Of a DNA stretch of 64,000 bases, positions 24,201 through 34,390 are shown in pieces. The DNA is from Ovis canadensis (lineage: Eukaryota > Chordata > Mammalia > Artiodactyla > Bovidae). A program made the position numbers and the translations under genes. Below the pieces are notes generated by a model. The model saw nothing but the letters and a program-made list of their open reading frames with translations. It was not told the origin of the DNA and did not search any database. Position 1 is the first letter of the stretch, and each line of letters opens with the position of its first letter. The stretch spans positions 67,450,501 to 67,514,500 of the forward strand of contig NC_091263.1 in assembly GCF_042477335.2 (NCBI RefSeq). The letters are read 5' to 3'.

Positions 24201-24726
24201 TGTCTTCTGCCTTCTATATCACATATTTTTCTCCTGCACCTAGTTTTCATAGTAATTTTAAATGGCTGGATGACATTCAGTGTCATTGACGAATCACATT
24301 TCACAAACTATTTCATTTACACCAGTCATTTAAAAGATGTTCAAGGTTAAAAAACATGTCCCGTTATTCTTAATGGTTTCCAAATATTGAAAACCTGTCT
24401 ATAACTTCAACCTTCTCAGAAGTATATTTTAAATTTCGTTGTAATGTTGACCTGTTCTTACAAAAGAGGAGGAAACCACTAGTCATGTCATAGGCAGAGC
24501 CAGTAACCTGACTGAAGATGTTAAAAGCCAATAAAAAAGGTAGATGCAACTTTAAGTTCCAGGTCTTTTGGAAAAACAGCAGCATTGTTGGCAGCTTTTT
24601 AAGGTTTGAATGAGATGAAATAGAACAATGCAGAGGTACAGAACACGTTTCCTAAGCTGGCAAACTCTAGTAATAAAAAGTTCACACTCAAGATCGGTTT
24701 TCATACCTGTAAGAGAAGCGCTCCAT
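21175..24726 (-). CDS. TDGF1: TDGF1 / CRIPTO, EGF-CFC Nodal co-receptor (complete, six coding exons)
   Basis: Six minus-strand exons (24726-24707, 23968-23916, 23834-23700, 23229-23115, 23033-22924, 21287-21175) all have AG/GT borders and join in phase to 546 nt, giving 181 residues and a TAA stop. Family knowledge: Cripto binds Nodal through its EGF-like domain and the type I receptor ALK4 through its CFC domain, and is GPI-anchored or shed at the cell surface. Seen here: a hydrophobic N-terminal signal segment (about residues 7-25); an EGF-like domain with cysteines 77, 78, 84, 90, 92 and 101, including the CLNGGTC fucosylation-type motif; a CFC domain with cysteines 110, 123, 126, 128, 135 and 144, keeping the His115/Trp118 pair equivalent to the ALK4-contact residues; and a hydrophobic C-terminus ending QSYY, fitting GPI-signal cleavage. 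Human is 188 residues; the difference is partly a later start. The start ATG has A at -3 and G at +4. No breaks seen. Confidence 0.96.
21711..21873 (-). mobile_element. Bov-tA SINE in TDGF1 intron 5, antisense to + strand
   Basis: GTTACTCAGTCATGTCCAAA to ATGTGAGCCACCAGGAAAGC, with an internal deletion near 21,785. Confidence 0.88.
22305..22526 (+). mobile_element. Bov-tA SINE in TDGF1 intron 5
   Basis: GGCTTCCCTTGTGGCTCAGC head to ACTTTCACTTGC tail. CCCACTCTGGG at 22294-22304 and 22527-22537 is a likely target-site duplication. It is in reverse orientation to TDGF1. Confidence 0.9.
22924..23033 (-). CDS. TDGF1: TDGF1 coding exon 5 (CFC domain)
   Basis: 110-bp exon encoding the CFC domain from NCGSVPHDTWLPRKC to FLPGC. 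It keeps six cysteines and the conserved CKCWHGQLRC core. The upstream acceptor is tcctcag and the donor gtaagc. The HxxW pair needed for ALK4 contact in this family is intact. Confidence 0.96.
23115..23229 (-). CDS. TDGF1: TDGF1 coding exon 4 (EGF-like domain)
   Basis: 115-bp exon holding the whole EGF-like domain: KELNRTCCLNGGTCMLG, then a cysteine-rich loop ending NCEHDSRK. All six EGF cysteines and the threonine of the O-fucose-type motif are present. Donor gtaagt. Confidence 0.96.
23700..23834 (-). CDS. TDGF1: TDGF1 coding exon 3 (N-terminal linker)
   Basis: 135-bp exon encoding the variable region before the EGF-like domain. It includes LAFRDDGLWPQEEPAIR, near-identical to human LAFRDDSIWPQEEPAIR. 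The last base is the first base of a split serine codon. Donor gtaaga. Confidence 0.95.
23916..23968 (-). CDS. TDGF1: TDGF1 coding exon 2 (signal peptide)
   Basis: 53-bp exon with cctag acceptor and gtaaga donor. It encodes the hydrophobic segment VILIMAFSRALELGLVA, the signal peptide, matching human VIWIMAISKVFELGLVA. Confidence 0.94.
24707..24726 (-). CDS. TDGF1: TDGF1 coding exon 1 (start codon, MERFSY)
   Basis: The CAT at 24724-24726 is the start codon on the minus strand. The exon encodes MERFSY plus two bases of a split serine and ends in a GT donor (gtatga). It aligns with human ARFSYS, which follows the second methionine of the human protein. No in-frame upstream ATG occurs in the preceding dozen codons. 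Confidence 0.92.
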
Positions 24727-25620
24727 CTTCCTCTGGTCTGTGGCCCCTAACAATTTAGAAGGAAAAAAATATTAACCCGGCTTTAATTCACAGTCATTGC
24801 CAAAACACCCACAGGAAAATGTTAATTTCTTGACGTGAAAAAGAGCATTTTAAAAGAAAAATATCCCAGGTGAGAAATATGCTTTCCCTCAAAGTTCTTA
24901 GAAGCAGAAGTCGGGCCGTCCGGCGAAACTAGGGGACTCCTCACGGGTCTGTCCTAACAAACGCTTGGACTATAACCTTCAGGGAGATTCGCCTTCCTCA
25001 GTCGCAAGCCCCGGGGTTGTGGGGACAACCCTCCGGTGGGCGGGGAGGCGGCGGCCCGTTCGCATTACAATGCTTAAACACTCCGGGGTGGAGGTGAGAG
25101 GCTGCGAGGCGGCCAAAGAGAATGGAAAAGGCCATTCTTGTAAAACTGTTGCTAATTAGCCCTAATGTCTGTATCATTAGTTTCGGGTTAAAAATATCAG
25201 ATTTGCTGTTTAAAAAAAAAGGGCAAAGCAATTTCTGTATTGAGGTGGTGGGAAAGTATTGCTTTAATCAGGAAAACCGAAACACCAAGTTTGGGTCTCC
25301 TAAGGAGTTGATGTTTTGTTTTATTTCCCGAAATTTGCTTTCATTTTTGGTTTTCCCAGGAAAGGTGTATTGAGCCCGTGCTCGAGAAGGGTGTGTCTCC
25401 GGGGGTGGGAGGGAAAGGTGAGGACTCAGGGAAAGTTAGGGTTAGGACAGAAGTTCAGGGTCAGGAAGGGGTTCCTGCCCCCGCTGGAGTGAATGGGTGT
25501 AAATTCCAGGCGCACCTGAATTGCAAGCGAGGCTGGAAGGAAGCACAGCCGGCGCCAGGCGGGTGGGTGGGCTAGGGGAGGCGGGCAGCGAGGCGGACGG
25601 GGCCTGCGCCTTCCTGGTGG
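24727..25620 (-). promoter_or_regulatory. Probable TDGF1 5' UTR and promoter region, GC-enriched
   Basis: Directly upstream of the TDGF1 start, the sequence changes from AT-rich to GC- and CpG-enriched between about 24,905 and 25,110 and again at about 25,380-25,650. There is no young SINE or LINE in this interval. No TATA box sits near the coding exon. The transcription start cannot be fixed from sequence, so the extent is an inference. Confidence 0.4.
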
Positions 25621-26234
25621 ACCGAAGGCCGGGGCGCAGCCACTAGCGGTCTACACAAGGGGTGCCAGGCCTGCTCCAGGAAAAGGATGTAGAAACACGG
25701 CCGTCTAGCCTGGGAGGCCATTTCAGCTTTGCCACTGGGTTTCATTGCATTTTAGCAGTCTCCCAGGGCTCAATGTGCAGTCTCTTTCATCCCCTTAGTC
25801 TGCCCTGTCCTCCCTCCCCACCACGACACCACCGGAATTAACCCGATTTAGCTGTGTCCTGTATTACCCTAAAAGTATTTATTTGGTAATTTCAGTAAGC
25901 TCCAGATGCTGCTGCTGGAGAGGCCTGTCCCTGAGCCCTGAGGCCTCTTGAAACAGAACAGGACTCTTTGGGGACCTCCCAGGTATAAAAAGTGCCTCCG
26001 TGTCCCTTGTCTCCTGTTAGTCACACAGGAGCAGGCTCAAGCAGTTAATGATTAGGACAATAGAGTCACAGAATCTTTAGTTCCTCCCTGAAGGAGGCAG
26101 ATAAGTGTCTGGTGCACATTCCTGAGCTGTGCTGCAGATACCAAAACTGCCACCAAAGGGAAAAGGCTAACTGCACGATGACCAGACTATAGCCATGACG
26201 TGAGCTGCTCCATCTTGAGCAGCACTGATTCTCT

Positions 26235-26428
26235 GAAAGTGAAAGTGGCTCAGTCGTGTCAGACTCTTTGTGACCCCATAGTCTATACAGTCCATGTACT
26301 TCTCCAGGCCAGAATACTGGAGTGAGTAGCAGTACCCTTCTCCAGGGGATCTTCCCAACCCAGGGATTGAACCCAGGTCACCCACATTACAGGTGGATTC
26401 TTTACCAGCTGAGCTACCAGGGAAGCCC
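26235..26428 (-). mobile_element. Bov-tA SINE, antisense
   Basis: GAAAGTGAAAGTGGCTCAGT to GCTGAGCTACCAGGGAAGCC, near full length. Confidence 0.9.
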
Positions 26429-26984
26429 TATGTCTGGCCAGCACGATTCCAAGAATTGGCCTCAAGAGAATGGGGGAAAAAAACTGACCCTGGAGTTGAA
26501 GATTAACTGGGCTTGAAACACTCAATATGACTCTGACACAACCTGCTACTTGGCTCTGACAGACCTTAGCCCGCAATACTTCCCTATTTCAAAGTGGATG
26601 AGGGTTTACTAACCTACTTTCTTGAATTTCCTCTGGGAGTGGGTCCATGCTTGAAGGAATCCTTAAATTGGAATTTTATCTTCTAGTCAAGGGGATCATA
26701 ATTGGCATGATGAGTCTTTGTGAAATGATTACTTAAAACGTTACTAAAGAGATGCATCTTTTGGAGTCTCAGTGAGCATGTGAGGGAAGCAGAGAATATT
26801 TCTTATACCATGTCAGATCCTTCCACTCTAACAATTCTCTGTTGCTTATGTACAGCTTGAAATTACAGAAGACTTCTTCACCCTTTTCCCCTGGACATGG
26901 AAGGAAAATCTGACAGTGGGGGTTGTCACTGAGGAATTAAGACACTAACTAGGGACTGTCAGCAACTCAGCATTCCAAGGCTAT

Positions 26985-27115
26985 TTCTTTTTCTTTCTTT
27001 ATTTTCTTGGGCTGCACTGAGTAGCTTTGGGGCCTTAGTTCCTGATCAGAGATCAATCCTGTGCCCCAATAGTAGGAGTATGAAGTTCTAACCACTGAAC
27101 CATCAGGGAACTCCT
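26985..27115 (-). mobile_element. CHR-type SINE, antisense fragment
   Basis: CTTGGGCTGCACTGAGTAGC and GAGATCAATCCTGTGCCCCA to CATCAGGGAACTCC match the antisense CHR SINE head. Confidence 0.7.
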
Positions 27116-27624
27116 CCAAATCTATTTCTTCATTTTTCATTATGCCTGACTTCTACCATTAGCTTGGCTTAGCTTGCTGCAGATAGAGAAAGCTGTTGAT
27201 GCATATCAAGATTGAAGATTAGTTTTTCTATAGGTCTTACTTCTATTCCCTACTCTCCAGTACTAGCTGACCAAAGATTTGTTCCAACCGCAAGCAAGAC
27301 CTGGTGGCTACCTGGAACCTTGTGATGGGGACAGTCATCTCTGGATAGAAAAGACTGCCCCTTCCCCTGCACATAGCCCCTTCCTTTTTATCCCTGGGTA
27401 ATCTCTGAGCAAACCTGGGGATTTGGTTCTTTGTGACATGAGTCTCTGTCTCTCCAGGGTTGCTGGCTTCCTTAATAAGGTTATCTTTCCTTTTACCTAA
27501 CACTTGTCTCTCAGTATTGGACTCTAGAGCAAAGAGCTGCTGAGATGGATTTGGTAACACTTTCACCTAATACCTGAGCGCTCCAGATAATTTAATTTGT
27601 TATTAAATACATCCTAAGTCATGA

Positions 27625-27841
27625 GTGAAAGTGAAAGTGTTAATCGCCCATTTGTGTCCGACTTTTTGTGACCCCGTGGACTATAGCCTGCCAGGCTCCT
27701 TGGTCCATGGAATTTCCCAGGCAAGAATACTGGAGTGGGTAACCATTCCCTTCTCCAGGAAATCTTCCTGACCCAGGGATTAAACCTGAGTCCCCTGCAT
27801 TGCAGGCAGATTCTTTACTGTCTGAGCCACCAGGGAAGCCC
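27625..27841 (-). mobile_element. Bov-tA SINE, antisense
   Basis: GTGAAAGTGAAAGTGTTAAT to CTGAGCCACCAGGGAAGCCC, full length. Confidence 0.9.
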
Positions 27842-27959
27842 CTAAAGTCAGGAGTAGTTTCTAAAAATCATCTACGCCTAATTTCTAAAGTGAAACCCCT
27901 GCGCTTACCTAATATTGCCAGGCGCACAAATGTGAAACTTTTATCTAGTACTAAAATGG

Positions 27960-28850
27960 CCCCACTCTTCTGAGGACTTAATGAAATTCAGGTTCTTTTT
28001 GTCTTGGTGCAGAAGGAATTCAGTAAGAGGCAAAGTGATGGGTAAGAAGTATAGATTTATTAATATACTTTGTAATGAAGTTGCAGGATAATGGAGCCTG
28101 AAAGGATGGTCATGCCCCAGGTCTCAGGTGAGTTCCTGGGATGGGCCACCAAGTGAAAGTGCTTGGCTTTGAGTAGGAAGGAATTCAAGAGTGAACCATA
28201 GTAAAGTGAAAGCAGAAATACACATTCCACAGGCAGAATGCGGTCCATCTCAGAAGGCAAGAGCGGCACTGAATTGTTGGGGTGGTTAGTGGGAGGATTA
28301 TCTCATCTATTTTGAGGAATTAGACCACTGCCTCCTTTTTGGCTTTCCCTCTCAGAACAGTCATGGTGCCACTGGATGTGTCATTTCGCATATGCTAATA
28401 TATTTCAATGAGCTCATAATGAGGATGCTGCTGCTGCTGCTGCTGCTGCTGCTAAGTCACTTCAGTTATGTCCGACTCTGTGCGACCCCAAAGACGGCAG
28501 CCCACCAGGCTCCCCCATCCCTGGGATTCTCCAGGCAAGAACACTGGAGTGGGTTCCCATTTCCTTCTCCAATGCATGAAAGTGAAAAGTGAAAGGGAAG
28601 TCACTCAGTCATGTCTGACTCTTTGCAACCCCATGGACTGCAGCCCACTAGGCTCCTCTGTCCATGGGATTTTCCAGGCAAGAGTACTGGAGTGGGGTGC
28701 CATTGCATAATGAGGCTACTGGAAGTCAAATCTTCCACCATCTTGGGCCTAGTCAGCTCTAGCCAGTTTCTGATGTCTGCAGTTTTTGTCAATGGCTGTA
28801 TCATTCTTTAAGGACTATGCTCTGCCCCCTTCCCGCGGCAGAACAAATCA
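27960..28850 (-). mobile_element. Possible ruminant ERV LTR, split by BOV-A2
   Basis: GCAGAAGGAATTCAGTAAGA, GGTAAGAAGTATAGATTTAT, GGTCCATCTCAGAAGGCAAG and GGGGTGGTTAGTGGG on the left, and CTTCCACCATCTTGGGCCTA with TTAAGGACTATGCTCTGCCC on the right, resemble a ruminant endogenous-retroviral LTR from memory. No viral coding sequence is seen. The BOV-A2 at 28425-28705 interrupts it. Ends uncertain. Confidence 0.5.
28425..28705 (-). mobile_element. BOV-A2 SINE with (GCT)n end and 10-bp target-site duplication
   Basis: A (GCT)n run at about 28,427-28,453 starts the antisense dimer: one unit to TTCCTTCTCCAATGC, then a second from GAAAGTGAAAAGTG. CATAATGAGG flanks both ends (28415-28424 and 28706-28715). 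Confidence 0.92.
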
Positions 28851-30508
28851 CAGCATCTGAGACCATTTCAGCATCCCTGTCTACCTGTGTGAATGTGACG
28901 AGTCCACAGGTGCTAAAGAAGAGTGGTTATTTGCTTCTACACCAGTGGTTTAATTCTTGGGGGAATTAAATTTTAAATGATTTTTATTGGAAGGTAGGTC
29001 CCCATCAGAGCAATGGTGGCATGGGATGCAGCCTGTTTACTTAAAGCTGGTAGTTACCCCACAGTGGTTGACTAATTCCTGCTGTGCTTCAGCTCCCTGT
29101 GTGGCCTTCCAACTTGTTTCATGTGTCACTCTGAGATTCCGAGGGAATGAGGAACTTGGCCTGAAGCTCTAGAAGCTGGATGTGGAGGAGGGCAGTGCAG
29201 AAGAGAAGGCCAACCATATAACTCAGGAGCTGCACAGAGGCTTAAAGAAAGAACAGTACATTCTCAGCACACCTTGTGCTTCCCAGTCTGCAACAATCCA
29301 ATGTGCTAAGCAGATAACAGCATTGGCAACGTTAGCCTCATTTTTTGGATGAAACAATGGCTCCCATCTGTGGACTTACAGGTCTTTTCCACAGAGGCTG
29401 GGCAGGTCTGTGGCAGAACTGGCAGAGGGACACCACCCCTGCCCTGACACTTCCTTGTTTAAAGGGGCTCTTGTGGAACTTTTGGGACTTGGAATAGAAC
29501 CCCTGGAAATCATCTCTTCATTTTCAGGAGAGAATCAAGGCCCTGAGTCTGGCGACGTTTGCATGACTGGTGTGAGTTCAGCCTGCAGCCCACACAGGAT
29601 CTCTGCATACCCCAAAACTGGAGCTCACTGAAAAGATCTGTGTTCCCCAGAGGGACAGAGGGCAGAGAAAGTCTAGTGTATGCAGTAGACAGAATCTGGG
29701 CTAGGTTTTAAGATAGGAAGAGGATAAGGGGAGGGGAGGGCTGAAGTGTTTGAGTGGCTAGATATTTGGTATTGGGCTGGGGACCGATAGGCTGTTCATT
29801 CAAAAAGTATTTAATGAGGCTACCATGTTGCTGGTCAAAGGCTGGGCTCTGGGGACACAGTGATGAAAGGTGACCCCACTGCTCAGTGGGGGAGAAAGGA
29901 CAGTCGTGATTGTAGTTGTGCTGCTGTCTCTGGGTGGGGAGTTGATTGACATCTCTGAGACAGTCACTGGACACCTCTGCTCGGTCACTGCTGAAATTGA
30001 CAGAGGCCACCCAGCCTCTGCCCAGTAATTACTGTGTTAGAGACCCATGGAGGGTCTGGGGTTAGGAGATCCTGGAATGGGGGTTCCCAGTCACTGGCAG
30101 CCCACATTCTCTGTCAGCACCAGATGGCCCTGGTCTCAGGATGGTTCACTACTGCCCTCTTGTCGTCCAACCCAAGTCACTGTGCTGGTGCACAAGGAGG
30201 CCAAACAAACCTAAACGTGTATTGGGCACGTGAACTTGGGTTCAACAACACTCTGAGTTGTCTTGCATTAAAAACTGGGGCAAAAGAGAGTTGTGTGTGT
30301 TTAAAATATACAAGTAAGAATTTGACTTAAAACCAATCGACCAAGAGTAGTCAAAGCAAAATAATAATAATAATAATCCCAACAGAGATTTCCAGTGTCT
30401 CTCTCAGTTTCAAGGAAGAAAACACCTTTGGAGGTAGGATAAGTTTTTAGCTTTAAAAAGTCAATTCGACGTTTCAGTGGTTGAGACCGTTTAGAATGAA
30501 ACCTTAAC
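28851..30508. other. Intergenic DNA, no gene seen
   Basis: Mostly unique sequence with no splice-bounded coding exon recognised. A short (AAT)n run lies at 30359-30377. Confidence 0.4.
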
Positions 30509-30715
30509 TGAAGTGAAGTTGCTCAGTCGTGTCCAACTCTTTGCGACCCTATGGACTGTAGCCTACCAGACTCCTCTGTCCCTGGGGTTCTCCAGGCAGG
30601 AATACTGGAGTGGGTTGCCATTTCCTTCTCCAGGAGATCTTCCCAACCCAGGGATCCAATCCGGGTCTCCCTTATTGCAGGCAGACACTTTACCATCTGA
30701 GCCACCAGGGAAGCT
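30509..30715 (-). mobile_element. Bov-tA SINE, antisense
   Basis: CTGAAGTGAAGTTGCTCAGT to CTGAGCCACCAGGGAAGCTC. Confidence 0.9.
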
Positions 30716-31193
30716 CAAATAGTTAATAAAAAGAAGAGCCATTTCTGCAGCACGATGATGAGGTTTAAGGTCAAAGCCTACTTTTTCACAGGATTCCTAG
30801 GGACAGTTGTGTGGCCCCCTCTGTCATTGTCTCCTCAGGCCAGAAGAACAATGAGCCAGGCTGGGGAACTTCAGCTGAGGGATGTAGAGGCTACCAAGCT
30901 CAGCACCCAGCGGCTTCCGATAAAACCCAAGTGACACCCTGGCAGGAGTGGAGCCCTTGCCCATTCACCAGCAAGTACATGGCTTCCTCTTTTCACCGGT
31001 TAACTTAGCAAATAGCCACTGGAAACCTCTTCTGTATTTGCACAGACCTCTGTGTGGGGTTCAGAAGAATAGGTTCTTGCTCCCAAATCTCTGCAGTCTC
31101 AGAAGGGAAGATTGTTCAAATGAGCCAATTTAATGCTATACTGTTGTAGAAACTGGGTAAGAGGGACAGAGAAGGCCTTAGGAGGAGACTCCT

Positions 31194-31218
31194 TGTGTGT
31201 GTGTGTGTACGTGTGTGG
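31194..31218. repeat. (TG)n microsatellite
   Basis: Alternating TG run with one AC interruption. Confidence 0.85.
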
Positions 31219-31510
31219 GGTGGAGGGTATATCATATCAATTTCTATATAGACAGAAACTATCTCATCAAGAAATACTTGCTGTGTTTCTGCATTTACAG
31301 TGAGCTCCCTTGAATGTATATCCTGGTGACTTTTGGGGAATATTTCTAGCCAGTAAACTTCTAGCACTGGAATTGCTTGGTTAAAGGGAGAACATTTCCA
31401 AATTTATTTTCCAAGAAGGTTGCGCTGGTTTCCTCTCCCTCCCTTTTCTTCCCTTCCCCACACATCCCCAGGTCCTTCACAGCTGGCTGAAACAAGCATC
31501 TTGTGCGAGG

Positions 31511-31720
31511 GTGCTAAGTCGCTTCAGTTGTGTCCGACTCTTTGAGGCCCAATGGACCACAGCCTGCCAGGCCCCTCTGTCCATGGGATTCTCCAGGCAG
31601 GACTACTGGAGTGGATTGCCATGCGCTCCTCCAGGGGATCTTCCTGACCCAGGGATTGAACCCAGGTCTCTTACATGTCCTGCATTGACAGGTGAGTACT
31701 TAATGACTAGCGCCACCTGG
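31511..31720 (-). mobile_element. Bov-tA SINE, antisense, with AGCGCCACCTGG end
   Basis: GTGCTAAGTCGCTTCAGTTG start, GGGATTGAACCCAGGTCTCT box, and a TAGCGCCACCTGG end that differs from the usual GAGCCACCAGGG. Confidence 0.88.
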
Positions 31721-31812
31721 CTTGCAGGATCTGCTTCCTGACTGAGGCTCAAACCCACACCCCCTGCAGCAGAAGCACAGTATCTTAACCCCTGGACCGC
31801 CAGGGAAATCCC
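31721..31812 (-). mobile_element. CHR-type SINE head fragment, antisense
   Basis: TGAGGCTCAAACCCACACCC and CTGGACCGCCAGGGAAATCC are the antisense CHR tRNA-derived head. Confidence 0.7.
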
Positions 31813-32337
31813 ACAACAAGTATCTTAATTTTTGCTGAATCTGTTTGTGAAAATAGTATCCCCTTGTTGTTTGGATTTGCATTGTTGTTTACCGGATGCT
31901 TGTATTTCTTTTCCTATGAACTGGCAGGTGGTACTGAGAGGGCATTTGAACAGGAGTTTCCCTCATTTTGTCAACTCTGTTGTTAACTACCAGTTTCCTT
32001 GTCTTTCACCAGCCCCTCTCCTTATGCTGATCCCCCACACCAGGGGATCCAGAAACCTAGTCTTCTGGAAATCTCACTTCTGCAACCTCTAGAGCAGTGT
32101 CTGTCTGTCTGTGCTGGTTTCCTTTTGGCTAAATCTTTTTCCGTCTGCCGCATCTGTGGCTGACATGTTACCTTTCAGCCTTATTTTCTAAATGAGAAGG
32201 TGGGGTGGGCGTGGACTAGGTCTTTGAGAAGCTCCAAAGGAAAACAACTTGCGCCCCCTAGCCTGAGCTAGGAAATACAACAAAAAATACTCCCTGCTGA
32301 CAACAGTGAAGGAAAAAATAAGTGAATCTTAAGTACT

Positions 32338-32475
32338 CTGCTGCTGCTGCTGCTGCTAAGTCGCTTCAGTTGTGTCTGACTCTGTGCGACCCCATAGACG
32401 GCAGCCCACCAGGCTCCCCCGTCCCTGGGATTCTCCAGGCAAGAACACTGGAGTGGGTTGCTATTTCCTTCTCCA
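32338..32475 (-). mobile_element. BOV-A2 SINE fragment with (CTG)n end, antisense
   Basis: (CTG)n run, CTAAGTCGCTTCAGTTGTGT, then GAACACTGGAGTGGGTTGCT. Only one of the two units is present. Confidence 0.88.
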
Positions 32476-33284
32476 CTCTGAGCAGTGCTGAATTCTGGGC
32501 AACTTATTCAAGAGAGGTCACAATGTACAAGACAAAATAGTCTTGATGCAGTTACCAGAAACCATGTCAGGGTAGGGGCAATTCTGATTTAGACTTCTAA
32601 ACATGGCCATGGTTTAGAATTTTCACCAAAATTTTTCTCTTTTCAATCAAATTAGTCAAATAGTTACTCTGCTGAGCACACTAGAGGAGACAGGATCTCC
32701 TAGATTGGACTCCTGTTCCTTTCCCACTTCCCCCAGAAAAGATGAGCCCAGTAAGTACCATTTTAGTGTTATCAAAAAAACTGCTGATGGGGAAGGAGCC
32801 ATCATTTCCTGATGGCCCCCTGACCAGGTCGAGGTCAGTGGCCCCAGACAGACAGATAGATGGGCAGACAGACTCTTTGAAGGGACTTGGGAAGGTGAGC
32901 TGGGGTCCCACTTGGTTTCACAAGACGTGGAGGATCTCATTTTAAAGTGCTTCTTAAGTGGATTTTGTATCAGATTGCATTCAGACATTCTTCACAGCTC
33001 TTAATGGTTTTGAAATGGATGAAATGCAAGTGGAGGGACAGAGGGAGGCCAAAGTACAAAACCCAGGCTATATCAGAGACCCGTTAAAGTGCTCCAGGGA
33101 GAAGATTTCCTGTATGCAAATGACCCTGGGCACTTTGAGTTGCTCCCCACTCTGGAAACTCAGTTGATCCAGGATAGATATCTGAAGTACGGGAACTGTG
33201 AATAAATGATATTCTATTAAGCCACTGAATTTGTGAGAATTTGATACAACAATATAAGATGAATAGGTAAAAATTTTTTAATGA

Positions 33285-34200
33285 AGTATGTTCTACATTG
33301 ATAAAAGTCCACAGGTAATTAAGGTTATAGGTTAGTGAATTATTCCAAATTCAGAACCATGGAACCACAACCCAGGTCAAGAAGAAGAATATTACCAGAA
33401 CCCCAAAAGTCCACTTCCTGCTTTTTCACAACCACCACTCACTCCCTCTTCCTCAGAGCTTTTACTTTTTAAATTTCTAATCCCAGAGGTTGGATTTCCA
33501 TGGTTTTGACCTTTTTATAACCATCAGTGTGCATGTATATCTGCTTCTTTTTGCTCTTCTTTGGTGAGAGTAATCCATACTATTTGCAGAAGCTTGTTCA
33601 TATTCAATTGCTGTCTAGTATTCCATTGCAGCACCACTAATTGAAAAGATCATTCCTATAACACTGATCTATCATGTTATTTCATTAGCAATCAGTTGTT
33701 CATGTGTTTGTGTGAAGTGGGTTTTTTTTTCTTTTCTAATGCCTTATTCTCTCTTCTTATACCAATATCATTCTGTCTTTAATACTATAGCTTTATGCTT
33801 TATAATTAAAAAGTCCTTGATATTCAGCATAGTAAGTTATCTCCCTTCCACACTTCAGCTTATAGCAACTATTCTTGACCTTTTACATTTCCAATTAAGT
33901 TTTAGAACATTTTCTAAATTTCTAAAAATTTCTGCCAGGATTTTGATAAAAGCACATTGATCCTTTAGAATTCCTATCTGTGTCATATTGAGTCTTCCAG
34001 TCTCTGAAGATCTGTTTAGGCGCTGTTTAATTTCTTTAAGAAAATTTTTATTAATAATTTCTATATAGAGATATTATACAGTTTTGTTGGATCATTCCTA
34101 AATATTTATTCTTTTAATGTTAAAGTGAATGGTATCTTTTACTTCCATTTTTGTGGCACTAATTTTTATATTGATCTTGTATCCAATGCTCTTATTTACT
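33285..34200 (-). mobile_element. Ancient L1 fragments, antisense
   Basis: Antisense L1-like text: GTCTAGTATTCCATTGCAGC, CAATATCATTCTGTCTTTAA, CTATAGCTTTATGCTTTATA, ATTGAGTCTTCCAGTCTCTG. Diverged, probably several joined pieces. Confidence 0.6.
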
Positions 34201-34204
34201 TATT

Positions 34205-34390
34205 ATATTAGCTAGCACTGCCATAATACATACAGAGATAAAGGGTCTTAATCAACAGAAATTGATTTCCTCACAATTCTGGAGACTAGAAGTCCAAGAT
34301 CACGGCATTACGAGGTTTGATTTCTTCTGAGTCCTCTCTTCTTGGCATGCACATGGCCATCTTTTTGCTGTGTTTCCCAGAAATTTTACA
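34205..34390. repeat. Ancient interspersed repeat, family not assigned
   Basis: TTAGCTAGCACTGCCATAAT, TTTCCTCACAATTCTGGAGA and AGTCCAAGATCACGGC share a layout with the element at 59825-60165. Confidence 0.4.
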
